From: Pyronema omphalodes | Taxonomy: Eukaryota > Ascomycota > Pezizomycetes > Pezizales > Pyronemataceae | DNA length: 64,000 bases | Direction: 5' to 3' | Assembly: GCA_024516155.1 (NCBI GenBank) | Contig: JAJJXM010000055.1 | Location: forward strand, 124,001 to 188,000 | Shown: in pieces, positions 52,507 through 64,000 of the stretch | How the letters are laid out: each line of letters begins with the position of its first letter | How positions within the stretch are numbered: position 1 is the stretch's first letter | Notes under the pieces: model-generated | Database searches by the model: none | The model's input: the letters and a program-made list of their open reading frames with translations, nothing else | What the model was told of the DNA's origin: nothing | Translations under genes and position numbers: made by a program

Positions 52507-54497
52507 CTAGGCTTTCTTCCTCCCCCACACCATCCACGCCAAAATGGCACTACCAAGCATCATACAGCACCCAGCCCAAATCTTCGCCGCAGTGTATCCA
52601 TAGCTTCCCACAATCTTTCCCGCAACCGGATTACCAATCAAGTTCGAGATTCCCGCTACAGAAAACACAATTCCAGTACGAACACCAAGGTACCGCATGT
52701 CAGTTGTCAAAGCGGCAGTACCGGCGGGCATCAACCCCAAGAACGCGCCGGATGCGACACCGTACATGAGGGCGAAGAAAATAGTCAGGGGGGCTGTGTT
52801 GATGGGGATCCAGCAGAGGCATAGGATACCGCAGAGAGTGGCGGAGAAGAGTTGGATCAGAAGTGGTGATTTCCTGTGATCGTTGTTAGCATCTTTATTC
52901 GTGGCATAATCAATCAGCCCAGAAAAAACCAGGCCCGATTCGAAGGAAGGAAGGAAGGAAGGAAGTTACATCAAATCTGCGCAGATAGCCGGTCCAATAC
53001 GTCCCAGGATGCTACCCGTATTGATCAAGCTCAAAAGCCACCATCCTTGAAAACCTAGGTTGATTCCTTCCTTCGTAACCCAGCTGGTAATGAAGAAATA
53101 AGGCGTGTACATCCCGCCGAATATCGCCATGATACCCGCCAAAAACATCGTAAACCGCCACTCCTTCAAGAAGCCCCAGAACTTTACCTCGGCTTCACCA
53201 TCTTTGAGCTTTCTCTTAGGCAAGTCTGTACGCTGCTTCATGAAGATACATGGAAGGACCATAATTGCCAGGACCATGAAACCCATAGTTCGCATAGACC
53301 ATGAGAAACCATAGGCTTTCATAGTGGTACGGACTATGACGGGGTAGACAACACCTCCTACACCTCCTCCAGTAGTGGCAAGTCCCAGTGCCAAAGCACG
53401 GCGACGCTGGAAGTAGGTTGTGACAACAGTGACACTAGGAGTGAAGATGAGGCCAAGACCAAGACCGGTGATGATCCCCTGGGTGAAAAGTAAAACATAG
53501 TAGTTCATCGTGAAAGATGCAGAGATCAAGCCTAGAGTTAGAAGAGCGGTGCCTCCGCGGATAAGAGGGATTCCTTTACCGGCGTCGAAAAGTCTGCCGA
53601 CGAGAGGGCTGACGACGAGCATCAGGAATGTCTGCAGGGAACCAATCCAGGCTGCTTGTTGAGGGGAAGCAATCTTCTGCGTCATGTAGTAGTCTTGGAA
53701 TGTGCCGTAGGTATTGATAATTCCCCTGTAGTCATTTCGTCAGCACTATTCTGATGAATAAAGAAGTGAAAGTCTGTGGGAAGTGAATAGAGATGATCGC
53801 CCAAAGATTGAGATAACCAGATCGAGGCTTTTTGGACATCATAAGAAGAAATAGAAAAGTATTTACCAGGTGGCAAACATGCACGGATAGCACCAAGCTA
53901 CCTGAACCCATCCCTCTCTACCATCAAAGACAACAGCAGGTTTAGGTGGAGTAGGGCTCGTAGCCAATGATCTTTCGACATATTCTCCATCGCCTGGTGT
54001 TTCTTAAACATTAGCCACCATTCCCAGTAACAAGTTTCAGCGGGATCCAACTGACCATCAAATGAGCGCGACAACGTGCCTACTTTAGTACTACCGCTGC
54101 TAACGGGGTAAACAGCCGGATGATCCTCATCGTCTTTCATGTAGTCTTCCTTGATGCCGTCGATAGAGTCGCTGAGATGAATAGTTTGCATCTCAATGTC
54201 TGTTCCAGCCAGTCCAGCAGAACAGACATATGGATCATTGATATCTGCACCCAGAGTAGTATCCGGACCTCCAACTGGCTCTGCTGAAAATTTCGTACTC
54301 ATGTTTTCTTTTTCTGTATCGTCGTGGAACTTGTCAGCGTCCTCCACCTGGATGAAAGACTTGGAGTGGAAATGGGGATTAAGTAGACAACCCCAGAACT
54401 GGGATAAACAAACAACAAGAGAGAACAAGATAAAAAGAAACTTACCACCAGCAACGAAATTCCCTCCGCCTGTAGGGTGATCCTCAGAAGATGACAT
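52507..54497 (-). CDS. MFS monocarboxylate-type transporter, 522 aa
   Basis: Five minus-strand exons: 54497-54446, 54313-54056, 54002-53867, 53725-52970 and 52873-52507; introns 132, 53, 141 and 96 nt. Intron 1 uses GTAAGT, a CTGAC branch and an ACAG acceptor. The nearer CAG acceptor would break the frame, which identifies the right one. After an acidic, Ser/Asp-rich cytosolic N-terminus of about 120 residues, the core starts PPKPAVVFDGREGWVQVAWC and continues WGIINTYGTFQDYYMTQKIA, the start of the fungal MCT (Mch-like) family. Further membrane segments follow, with GLGLGLIFTPSVTVVTTYFQ and RRRALALGLATTGGGVGG, and about 12 in total. The substrate is unknown (monocarboxylate or riboflavin in relatives). 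Intron 4 contains a (GGAA)n microsatellite near 52943-52964. Confidence 0.87.
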
Positions 54498-56615
54498 GAT
54501 GATGCTCCTAACCGTATGTCGTATGCTGTCTCAGAAATCTTCCTTGCTTATTGTTAACCGAAGCCGTTATCTGCCGAGATATCTTTTCTATGCTCAGCCT
54601 TGTCAGTCGATTCTGGCAGCTCCTGCCGTAGTTTCGACTTGACGGTGCAGTGGTAGAAAGGGAGATGTCGTAATGTTGCACTTTTTGTAGAGGTTGTTGT
54701 CTTATAACCACAAATTTTTCTCTGGCAGCTAGTCCTCGAATGGCCAATGTCGCGTGGCCAACTTAGTCCAACTCGCTTCAAAGATTGGAAAGCAGTTTCT
54801 TTGAATGGCATTATAAACCCCCGAAACCGTAAATGTCAGCGGTTCCTGGAAGTTCACAACATGAACCAGGGGCCCACAAACAAACACAACATGTCACTCG
54901 GTTGGCTGCGGTACATGAATTTTCAGAATCTGGCTCAGATAAACCATTTCTGGCGGAATGAAAAAGAGGAAACTAAATGCATGATGCCTGATCGACAGCG
55001 GATGATTTTCTTGGTCGTGTTTTGTAATATTCATAATTGAAAGAGAGAACGAAGGCTGTATTGGATATCTGCAGGTCGATTAGGGAAAAAATATAATAAG
55101 CTATGTATAACTGCATGCTCCCTTATGCTACTTGTGCGCACCGTTGTTTCGGAACTTATTGACCAATAACATTCCAACATTTGTCGAGGTGTCTCAGTAC
55201 ATAGAGATATCGAGTTGTTGTATAACCGGGGTACTACATAAATGTAGCCTGTAGGTAGTTACAATATGCCGTCCGTTCTCTGTGTTACTATGATTCTTCT
55301 GCACCGTTGCTTCGGAATTAATTCTTTATTAGTTACTACTGTGTACCGCAGGTTTAACTTTTCCATCCCGGGAAATATATCAAGATCTTATAGACTCCTT
55401 GTAGCTATTCTTAGTTACAGATACAACGGGAGCGACAATCCCATAATGCCAACAACGCGGTTCTCCGTAAAACACAACATCAGCTGTAAGATGCATATCC
55501 TTGAGTCCGAATCAAAGCATTCAAAGTCCACAAAACCCTCTATATCATATATACTAGAATAAGTTGAATAACCCTTTCCATCACCAAAAAAATGTATCAA
55601 CATATCTACATCTCACAATATTCATATCTGCTACATGAATCCATACCAAGACAATACTAACCTTCATCTTGTCATGACTCATGAGTAATTTCAATAATTC
55701 CACCCGGTTCTTCACTAAAACATATATCACAGCGCATCCATAAAACCCACCACAAACACCCCACAAAAAGAAACAAGCCCCACAAACCCCAGCTATCTCC
55801 CCCGAAACACAGGCTAACCATCTACAACAATCCCTCCAGCCGTGGGTGGGGGGGGGGGGGGGGTGTTCCCGCGCCTTACAAGGCTGTAGCCTATCCGAGA
55901 CCCCGAGACTCCGAGTATCCCCCCCCCCTCCTCCTAGAAGTCATAGTACCCATCACAAAAATAAGCATACACATCCCAACGAAAATCCTATTGGCTAAGT
56001 ATAACATATCCTATACAACAGGAGCTCTATAAGTGTTATCTCAACACCCAGCACAGTGGGATAAGATAGCGGGCAGGGGGTGGTGATGGTGATGGAAGAA
56101 ACTTCGGATTATTGAATTACGTAAGTAAGTAAGCAGGAAAGGAGGATGGAAAGGGACCAGGAATTGGGGATGTTGATTGTGATTCTTATTCTCCTCTTCC
56201 TTCGTTTCGATGTTTCGATGTTTCTATGTTTTATTTTATTTTTTATTTTTTATTTTATTTTGTTTTATTACCTTTTCATCCTGTGTTGTGTTCTTCAAGT
56301 ATCGGTATGTACGAAAATTTTAGCCGAGATTATGGTTTGATTTGAGTTTTAGGTACTAATGTTACGCGTAATCCAATCTGATCCGGCCAAATCGTATTTT
56401 TTTTTTTTTCTGTATAAAAGAATTGGTTCCGTTGAATTTCAATTCTGGAAAACATAATGAACTTTTGTAATTGAGGTTTCTGGACTAAACGTAAAGGGTA
56501 TCGTTACTACATTTTCAATCTTTCTTCCTACCCCGCCCCCGCCAACACCACACATACATACACATGCACACACATCTCATTCCCGTTCTTTGGATTTCCG
56601 TTACTTCTAATCCGC
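54498..56615. other. Intergenic between two transporter genes
   Basis: About 2.1 kb with no supported gene. A G-run and a C-run lie at 55848-55928. A T-rich tract near 56220-56270 is noncoding. The promoter of the monocarboxylate transporter is at the left. Confidence 0.4.
55848..55928. repeat. G-run and C-run able to pair
   Basis: Sixteen G (55848-55863) and ten C (55919-55928) are separated by about 55 nt that itself contains small hairpins (GCCTTACAAGGC). The runs could pair as a hairpin, or the G-run could fold alone. No function visible. Confidence 0.6.
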
Positions 56616-58346
56616 TCACCCAACAACCGACCTATTTCCAGAAACCTTATATTTCACCCACCCCGCCATCCCCATACTCAACGCCGTCCACCCAGCCGCC
56701 GCCCAATACCCCACTCTATACCTCGGAGCCTCCTTCGCCGGCCAAAGGAAAATATTCGCCCAACAATCCACCGCATAAACCAGCGTAACCATCACCGCCA
56801 CCATAACCGTTCTTTCCTCTGGAGCCCTCCCAGTTTCATCTGCCATCCAAGCTAAAATAATCGGTCCAGCCGCATTAGATATAAACAAGAGATGTATAGC
56901 GAGCATCTGCGCCCAAAAGCTAGGGGGCCATATAGCCAGGACCAAGCAACCCATCAAATGCGGGATAAGCTGAGCCAGCACCCAACGTCCACGCTGTTGT
57001 TTCCTATCCGACAGATGCGAAAAAACCAACATAGCCGCCCCATGGAGTAAAAACGCCGGAATAGGTATCAAATTAACCTGTTCGACCGTGAATCTCGGGG
57101 TTCCATCGGGTAGTTTACACCATTTCAGATACAGCGGATACCAAGCATTTGCATTCTGTCCCCAACTCCAGGCTGCATATGCACTTCCAAAAGCCCAGAT
57201 TCTCCATTCCCCCAGAAGTCGTCGGGCTAGACTACACCATTCTCGGAAGCCGAGCACGGCGCCGCTACGTCCGACGATTTTTCCCGCGCGTTGCATACGT
57301 CGTTTGGAGATTTCTCGCCCTCGGGATTCGATCCACCAGGCTTTGGTATCCATGGGTGAATCTGGGATTATGATATACCCTGCTAATGCTACTACTATTG
57401 TCATAATACCGTTTAGGAGGAATAACCACCGCCATCCTGCCATGCCTCTGGTCCCGTGAAGGCCTTTCCATAATGCGGCTTGCATGGACCCGACAAATAT
57501 GTTGGCGGCGGGATAGGAGGTGCCGAATAATGCCATCCGGGTGGAAAGTTCGGAGGGTGTGTACCAGTTCATTAGGATTGTGATTGTGCCGGGATAGGAG
57601 GAGGCTTCGCAGAGTCCGATTATTAGACGGGAGATGTAGATTAATGTAGGGGAAGTGGCGACGGACATTAGGGCGGTTGTGATACCCCAGATTAGTTCTA
57701 AGGAGGGGAGTAAAAGGGAGGGACGGTAGGTGGAGAGGAGGAGGGAACTGGGGATTATGGATATTGCATAGCCAATCCGGAAGAGGGAGTCGATGTAGTT
57801 TAGTTCGTTTCCATGGAGGGAGAGGTCTTCTTTCATGCCTACATTGTGTTAGTTAATGTTGTTATCTGTGGGGGAAAAGTGCAATATGGATCATTGGATG
57901 TGGTTGAAGTGTCGCTGCGCACGATTCCACAGATGAAGTCATCGCTTCGCGGCTGCGGATAAACTGGGGCTGCAGGACCCTGACTCGGGAGATTTGCTTA
58001 CCAGAGACATAGGCGGTTTTATAATTGCTTGCATCGATTTGTTTAATGCAATAAGATATCCAGACATAAGTTCTGTTCTAAATCAGTACGTATCCCAAGT
58101 ATCCCAAACAATCTCCAAACTTCTCATATCACCACAAACTCACATCAAAATGCAATCCAACCTCCTCAAAAACCTCTTCTCCTCCTTTTTTTCCTCCTCA
58201 GTCTCGATATCCTCCTCTCCCGGTGTTCCTATGTCGATATTCACATCCCCATCTCCTTTGTTGCTGTTATTCCCCTCATCGCTATGGAGTTGTCGATAGT
58301 GTATCATCAGAGCTGTTTCTTCGTCCGGTTCGTCTTCTTGGTTCAT
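56616..58346 (-). CDS. MFS transporter, Dal5/Liz1-type anion:cation symporter family, 498 aa
   Basis: Three minus-strand exons: 58346-58144, 58072-58002 and 57838-56616; introns 71 and 163 nt with GTGAGT and GTAAGC donors and ACAG and GTAG acceptors. The small middle exon supplies the first membrane span and family motif (TYVWISYCIKQIDASNYKTA, then YVSGMKEDLSLHGNELNYID). The rest has about 11 membrane spans, the motif YISRLIIGLCEASSYPGTIT, and the loop PDSPMDTKAWWIESRGREIS before the second half. This is the allantoate/pantothenate/biotin type plasma-membrane permease family; the substrate is not predictable. The N-terminus is acidic (MNQEDEPDEETALMIHYRQL). The third exon alone would look like a truncated transporter. 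Confidence 0.87.
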
Positions 58347-58796
58347 CCCGCGAACCCTCGCCTCGCTTGTCGGATTTTAGACGTATGGAGCTTGGTCGAC
58401 GCGTAGGGCGGGGGTGGGGGCAAAGTTAATCCGTGATGGAGCTAGCCACCAAGGTGCAAGAGCGCGGGACTCCTTTCCTTCGGAACCGTACATAGCTGCG
58501 ACAGTAGCTTTTACCGACGTACATTCTATCGACCATCTGCGTGGGACGGGGCCACTTTGAGGGCTGTTGATAGGGCTCCAAGAGGGGTACTGACATCGCC
58601 GGCTCCGCATAGGGATACTCGATGAAGGGGCAGATACTGAATATGATGCGAGATGGTATGTACACAGTGTGCTCGGATGGCTGCTTCCATGCAGAATATG
58701 GTATGCATAGAATGAAGTGCAAAATGTAGTTCGAGCGTGAGAGTATTCTCCAAAAGGTCTTCGTTGAAAACATTGAGTTTGTAAAACAAAAAGTAA
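58347..58796. other. Intergenic
   Basis: Promoter side of the Dal5-type transporter and 3' flank of the minus-strand tRNA. No gene supported. Confidence 0.4.
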
Positions 58797-58862
58797 TGCG
58801 CCAAACCCGGATTGAACGGGTGACCTTCAGATTACCCCGGATGTTTGGATAGGACCGAATGA

Positions 58863-58893
<31 letters not shown>

Positions 58894-58899
58894 TAGCGC
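58797..58899 (-). tRNA. tRNA-Phe (GAA) with 30-nt intron
   Basis: Exonic sequence is identical to the tRNA at 48851-48952, and the intron differs by about two changes (AAACATCC for AATATCC). The intron is again after position 37. The 3' trailer is shared (TTACTTTTTG), with a Pol III T-run. The orientation is opposite to the other copy. Confidence 0.95.
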
Positions 58900-59982
58900 T
58901 TGATGACAGTTGGTTTCTATTTTGTTTATAATTGTAATTTATATAAGCCTCTCGCTTGCTTTTTACTCCGTCGGTTGTGAAATTACAGTCATAAAGGCTC
59001 CGAGATGAAAACTCGCTAAACTCACATGAAAATAGAAAATAGCAGTTGACCCCACGATGAGATTACCGCTTCTATCTTTACACAAAGCTTATTTCGTTCC
59101 CACAGGTGGCTGCCCCCGTCTGTTTCGTGCACGGACATTTTCGGGCTTCCAGCAACCTGCCAGAATTCAAGCGCCCCGCAGCCAGGCTTGCTTCACCGGC
59201 CCCCGCCCCGGCCTTTCGATAATCCGACCCTGCGTGCGCATCTCCATCGCTTCTCACATGAGCTGCTCAGCTCTGCTGCTGCTCATCTGGGCGTTCTGTC
59301 AAACAGCAGCGCAGGTCATCCGGGTCGAGGGAAAAGAAAGAAAAAAGTGGCATCTTTCAATTGTCGTCCATCTGCTCGCTCGATGCTGTACCATGCTGGC
59401 ACCGCTGATCACCTCACAAAGCGGAATCGTGTGATGCAAATGACGGTCATCCGTGGGTTAGGGGTCATAGCATCTCATCTCGAAGCAGTGCAGAAGACAG
59501 TTGCCAGCAAATCAAGCAGCGACCAATGCAGTATTTGTGATCGGAAGCGTGTCCAGCAGGCAGAGGATTCCTTAGACTCCAGACGAAGCCTTCCTTTTTC
59601 GTGTCCACTCGTGCACGGGGTTGGGTTGTGGTGGCTGGAATGCGTGGATGGCTTTGTTGATGGATGCCCGTAAGACCTGTTGAGGACAGGTGTAAGTTTA
59701 GAGTATTCGAGTGCTGAGCTATGATTGGACCGAGCGGCCTGTTCTCTTGTGCTACGGCGCTGGCTTGGCTGGCTTCTGACGTCGTGCACGACCCCTTGTT
59801 GCCTTGCCACGATCGCTCCTGAATATTATTACCAGACAAGAACAAGAGACAGACACGAGAGACAAAGAGCTGGGAAGCTTCATCGACGACAGCAGGACAA
59901 TCACGGAACAACTCTACGATCACTACCCCGCGACAAACTCAACACCAAGTACAGAGCATCGACAATCGAAACACCAGCTACC
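58900..59982. other. Intergenic, SEY1 promoter
   Basis: No supported gene. The open frame upstream of the SEY1 start (from 59725) is in frame with it but lacks family resemblance, so it is treated as leader. Confidence 0.4.
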
Positions 59983-62752
59983 ATGTCCGCCGTCAACGGC
60001 CACCGTCGGCGTTCCAGCGCTGCCATGAACAATACACTCGCCGGAGCGAAAGATGTCTCCCCCGAGGAGCTTGAGAAGCTCGCTGCAGGTGTACAGGTTA
60101 TTGACGAGCAGAAGAAGTTCACGTTTGTGCCCAGCATCTGTCGATAACCGCGTGCTCGTAGCTAACCAGAGCTCCAGATCATCACTCCCGCTCTACCTTT
60201 CATCACAAAATCTGTTGACCGCCGGTTTCTCATACCATGTTGTTGCCGTTTTCGGTTCGCAGTCGACAGGAAAGTCGACATTGCTGAACCACCTGTTTGG
60301 AACTGACTTTAACGTCATGGACGCAAAGACGGCACGGCAACAGACTACTAAGGGAATCTGGATGTCACGGGCAAAGGAGGACGAAAGCATGAACATGGGC
60401 AAGAACATCCTCGTTATGGACGTGGAAGGTACAGATGGCCGTGAGCGTGGTGAGGACCAGGACTTTGAGCGTAAGAGCGCGCTCTTTGCATTAGCGACAA
60501 GTGAGGTCTTGGTAAGTCATGCGAGTTCCGGTATCACGACCAAGTACTGATTTTCGCAGATTGTGAACATTTGGGAGCACCAGGTTGGTTTGTACCAGGG
60601 AGCAAACATGGGACTTCTCAAAACCGTGTTTGAGGTGAACTTGGGACTCTTTTTGAAGGACCGGAGGTGAGCTTGTAGCACCCAATTTCCCCGCCATTGC
60701 TAACAAACCTTTAGTACCACTCACCGGTCGCTTCTCTTCTTCGTTATCCGTGATCACATCGGTGATACCCCGCTAGTAAACTTGTCCAACACTCTTATCG
60801 CTGATTTGACCCGTATCTGGTCATCACTCGCTAAGCCTCCGGGACTCGAAAACTCCGAGATTACCGATTTCTTTGACTTTGAGTTCACTGCGCTTCCCCA
60901 CAAGATGCTCCAGTCCGAGAAGTTTATCGAGGAAACCAAGAAGCTTCGTGGACGTTTCCGCGAGGGAATCCCCGCCGAGAGCGACAATTTACAAGACCAA
61001 TTCCCCGTTGGCAACAAAGAGGGAATCTTCCTTCCGGCCTACCACAGACGTATTCCGGCCGACGGTTTCCCCATGTACGCCGAGAATATTTGGAACCAGA
61101 TTGTTACAAACAAGGACTTGGATTTGCCTTCTCAGCAAGAGCTTCTCGCACAGTTCCGTTGTGACGAAATTGCCGCTACTTGTACCTCCGGTTTCAACGA
61201 CATCATTGCACCCTTCGAGGAGCAGGCCAAGGCAGGCAAGGTCATGGCTGGACTTGGAGCTGCTATGAAACAGGCCCTTGGCACCGCTGTCGAGGGCTTT
61301 GAGGAGGCCGGAGGACGTTACCACAAGGCCGTTTTCGAGCGCAAGCGTGATGAGCTCCGCAAGGCCCTCGAGACTAGGTTGCGCTCCCTTGTTGTTGGAC
61401 AGTTCACTGCGCTTAGCAAGCGCGCTGTTGCAGAGTTCACCGAGGATGTTACCAACGTCCTCAAGCTCGCGGCAAACTCCGCTTCCTCGACCTACGACTT
61501 TGCTAAGATCGTCCTCGAGTCTCGGGAGAAAGTTGTTTCCAAGTTCAAGGAGGAGGCCGAGGAGTGCTACATCCCTGGTGAAGCCACCAGCTGGTCATCA
61601 TACGAGACCGAGCTCGAGGGACTACAGAAGGACATTGATGAAATCGCTGCCCGTCTAAGAGGAGAGGAGATGAAGCGTCTTGTCGCCCGCCTCGAGCGTG
61701 ATATCAAGACTAAGCTTCAGGAGCCGGTTGAGCTTGAGTTCAAGCGCATGGACGAGACTCTTTGGGACCGTGTCTGGAAGACCTGGCAGGATACCCTTTC
61801 TGACGCCGTTGGAAAGTTTGAGACCAAGTCTCGTAGCTTTAACTCTACTGATGAGGAGACTGCTGTTGGAATCTGGAGGCTTCGTCGTCGTGGTTGGGCT
61901 GTTCTTCGAGCCCGTATCGATGAGGAGGTCCTCGAGGGTAACCTTCTCCTTAAGCTCCGTGAGAGGTAAGCCGCCATCATCACGAATCACTCATGAGGAT
62001 ATGTGCTAATACAACCAATAGCTTCGAGGATAAATTCCGCTACGACGAACACAACGTCCCCCGCGTCTGGAAACCCACCGATGACATTGAGGGAGCCTAC
62101 GCCAAAGCTCTTAACGCTACTTTGGTGTTGATTCCCCGTGTCTCCCAGTTCACTCTTTCAACTACCTCCTCACCCCCCGACGTTGTTGGCTACATCGGTG
62201 AAGCACCCGCTGCCGACGACTTTGATGAAGAGCCAGTCGATTCCACATCCTTTGAGATTTTGTCCGAGGCAAAACAGCACGATCTCACCCAGCGTTTCAA
62301 GCGTATGGCGGATTCTGTATTCATTGAGGCGAAACGCTCTGCCATTGGAGGTGTTGCACAGATTCCTACTTGGATGTATGGATTACTCCTTGCACTTGGA
62401 TGGAATGAAATTTGGGCGGTGGTTACTAGTCCGTTTTATTTTATGTTTTTGATTATGCTTGGTTTGGTCGGTTATGTTATTTACAGTTTGAACCTTTGGG
62501 GGCCGATATATAAGGTTGGAAATGCGGCGGTGGAGCAGGGTGTGGAGGTTGGAAAGGTATGTTTTTTTCGGCTTTCATATACGAAAGTATTGATTGCTAA
62601 TGATGTCACAGGAGAGACTACGTGAGTTTTTGATGCAGCAGAACGGAGGCAGAGTACCAGCGGCTTTCGCTGGAAGATTGGAGAGGGAGACTGATAACAT
62701 TGCTATGGACAACCTTGATAGCAAGGGAGCCAAGAAGAGTCACGACGAGTAG
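59983..62752 (+). CDS. SEY1: Sey1, dynamin-like GTPase for ER membrane fusion, 835 aa
   Basis: Atlastin/RHD3-type GTPase that fuses ER tubules homotypically; integral to the ER membrane. Six exons: 59983-60122, 60178-60511, 60560-60666, 60715-61965, 62022-62556 and 62612-62752; introns 55, 48, 48, 56 and 55 nt. The first joint (GTTTGT donor, CTCCAG acceptor) restores [20 protein letters not shown]. The G1 P-loop is GSQSTGKST (73-81). RQQTTKGIW contains the switch 1 Thr. G3 is DVEGTD (128-133), and G4 is RDH (206-208, [10 protein letters not shown]). A long helical middle domain follows. Two closely spaced membrane spans lie near 730-775 ([20 protein letters not shown], then [20 protein letters not shown]). 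The short cytosolic tail ends [10 protein letters not shown]. Length is normal. ATG 59983 has a good ACCATGT context. Confidence 0.95.
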
Positions 62753-63591
62753 CGGGGCGTTCGTTAGTGGTGTTGCTGAATTGAACACGTAGGAGAAAAC
62801 AAGCGTTTTTTGTTAGGGTCTGTTATTAAGTACATTTTTAAATGGTTTTTTTAGAGCGGGGGAAGGGTTGGTTGGTTAGTTGGGCACAATATTATTTCGG
62901 GTTTTTTTTTTAGTTTATCTTTTCTAGCATCAATTTTTTAGGGAAATGAGTTTTTCTTATTTTTAATCTTTTCTTTGTCTTTTTTTTCTTCTTCGGCAGA
63001 TTCGTAGGGTCGTAATAGGGTGGAGTGAATATTGGGTTTAATAGTGGATGCTGGGGGAAGTAAATTGAAGTCGGAGAGATACAGATAAATGGGTCTTCTA
63101 AGGATAGAAAGCATCATTCGTTTGAAAACTAGGATATAAATGCCATTTTTCGAAAGGTATCATTTTAAACAAAAAATTCGTACAGCCTGGATATGTCTGA
63201 TTTATTTTTCAACCCAGTCCGTTGGATGTTTGGAAATGAAGTTCCCCAACAGGTGTTTGTGCATAAGCCACGCAACTGACGCGCGGGAACACAGCAAGCG
63301 CAAGCGAGCGCGATACGATGCAGCCACTGCAGTATATTGAGAAACTTTTGAGATTCATCTATTTTTCTGCTCATTATGATCAGCTTCTGTTTGTTGGAAT
63401 ACATTTTTGATACTTCCAGTTGTGATGGATTGGACTATGTACTTTGATAACTCTCGCTTCACGTTCACTAATCCTCACAATATCTGCGTTTCTCCATCAT
63501 CCTCCACTTCACCACCAACAATCGCCAGCTTCATCTTGAGTTTCTTCCTCTACCGAGTATGTTAAACCCGGACTGGCCTTGCCTTACAACC
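62753..63591. other. Intergenic, SEY1 3' flank
   Basis: T-rich sequence with several poly-T runs (62846-62990). No gene supported. Confidence 0.4.
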
Positions 63592-64000
63592 ATGACACAC
63601 CATCCCGATGACTATACGGATATTCCAAGTTCCGAATTCCGACTTCTCCACCGCCCGAGTCGATACCGCCTGGATGCCACACAGCACTTCTTCAACGTCG
63701 CGGTTGGCCGTACTTTCATATCCTGTGCACAATTCATCACACTGTTTCCGGTTAGTTCACAATGTAGACACCCCACACAATTCCGCCTCGCTAATCTAAT
63801 TCAGACGGTATTCGGAGCACATCGAAGCGCACGGCGAAATCTCCACGGCGTCTCGTTGGATGAATCTTTTCCCGTCCCGGTAGGTTAAACTCCGCATCGA
63901 TATCCGGAGCAGCGGGCATGTCGTTGCCGAGGTTTGAAACGTCCTCTGTTCTCCGCACCGCTCGCTTCAAGCTTCGTCGTCCCCGAAGGCGACGTTTCAG
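63592..64000 (+). CDS. Possible 5' end of a gene running off the window
   Basis: An ATG at 63592 (CCATGACAC) opens a frame MTHHPDDYTDIPSSEFRLLH that reaches a good donor GTTAGT at 63751 after LFP. A 54-nt intron with a CTAAT branch and TTCAG acceptor leads to an exon at 63805-63879, ended by another good donor (GTAGGT, 63880). Both introns are phase 0, so the frame remains open either way. No family recognised; the rest would be outside the window. A chance frame is possible. Confidence 0.3.

Noticed and set aside
52943..52964. (GGAA)n repeat as a CRISPR-like or regulatory array
   Set aside because: It is a simple tetranucleotide microsatellite inside an intron of the monocarboxylate-type transporter.
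59725..59982. N-terminal extension of Sey1 from 59725
   Set aside because: The frame is open but the translation is unlike the family, and the ATG at 59983 has good context and gives the normal N-terminus.

Overview
The window is nuclear DNA of a filamentous ascomycete (Pezizomycotina). The protein-coding genes are split by short introns (mostly 49-70 nt) with GTRNGT donors and CTAAC/CTGAC branch points. The tRNA genes carry a small anticodon-loop intron. The gene set is fungal (Zn2Cys6 regulator, AA9 LPMO, GH5 cellulase with a CBM1, Sey1, Ted1/Cdc1-like phosphoesterase, Dal5- and monocarboxylate-type MFS transporters), and the non-LTR retrotransposons look Tad1/I-like. I cannot fix the genus.

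Layout. About 1-10.1 kb is a transposon graveyard: a MULE (Mutator-like) relic, a pogo/Tigger DDE relic, LINE fragments, and a younger 5'-truncated LINE inserted with a 15-bp target-site duplication. From 12.0 to 17.0 kb lie three minus-strand genes: a D-2-hydroxyacid dehydrogenase, a Ted1/Cdc1-type metallophosphoesterase and an unknown basic protein. From 17.6 to 23.7 kb sits one apparently intact 6.07-kb LINE with both ORFs open, a 13-bp target-site duplication and an (AAAC)n tail. Then follow acetoacetyl-CoA synthetase (24.9-27.2), a small secreted cysteine-rich protein (30.6-31.0), a THEM6-like thioesterase-fold protein (31.7-32.8) and an F-box protein (34.8-36.7).

From 39.5 to 50.8 kb there is a loose cellulose-degradation neighbourhood: a secreted AA9 LPMO, a Zn2Cys6 transcription factor and a secreted CBM1-GH5 endoglucanase, with a DUF202 membrane protein, a tRNA-Phe and a MITE between them. 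From 52.5 to 58.3 kb are two MFS transporters. A second intron-containing tRNA-Phe and the ER-fusion GTPase gene SEY1 follow, and a possible gene start runs off the right edge.

The most interesting structural signals are: (1) the intact LINE with an ATGA stop/start overlap between its two ORFs; (2) a short hairpin followed by a GTATGA-like motif and an A-rich tail, shared by the 3' ends of several otherwise different LINE copies; (3) a 235-bp MITE with long inverted ends; and (4) a perfect 28-bp G/C-armed palindrome. Exon structures were worked out by hand from splice signals and reading phase; homologies are from pattern recognition, with no database search.
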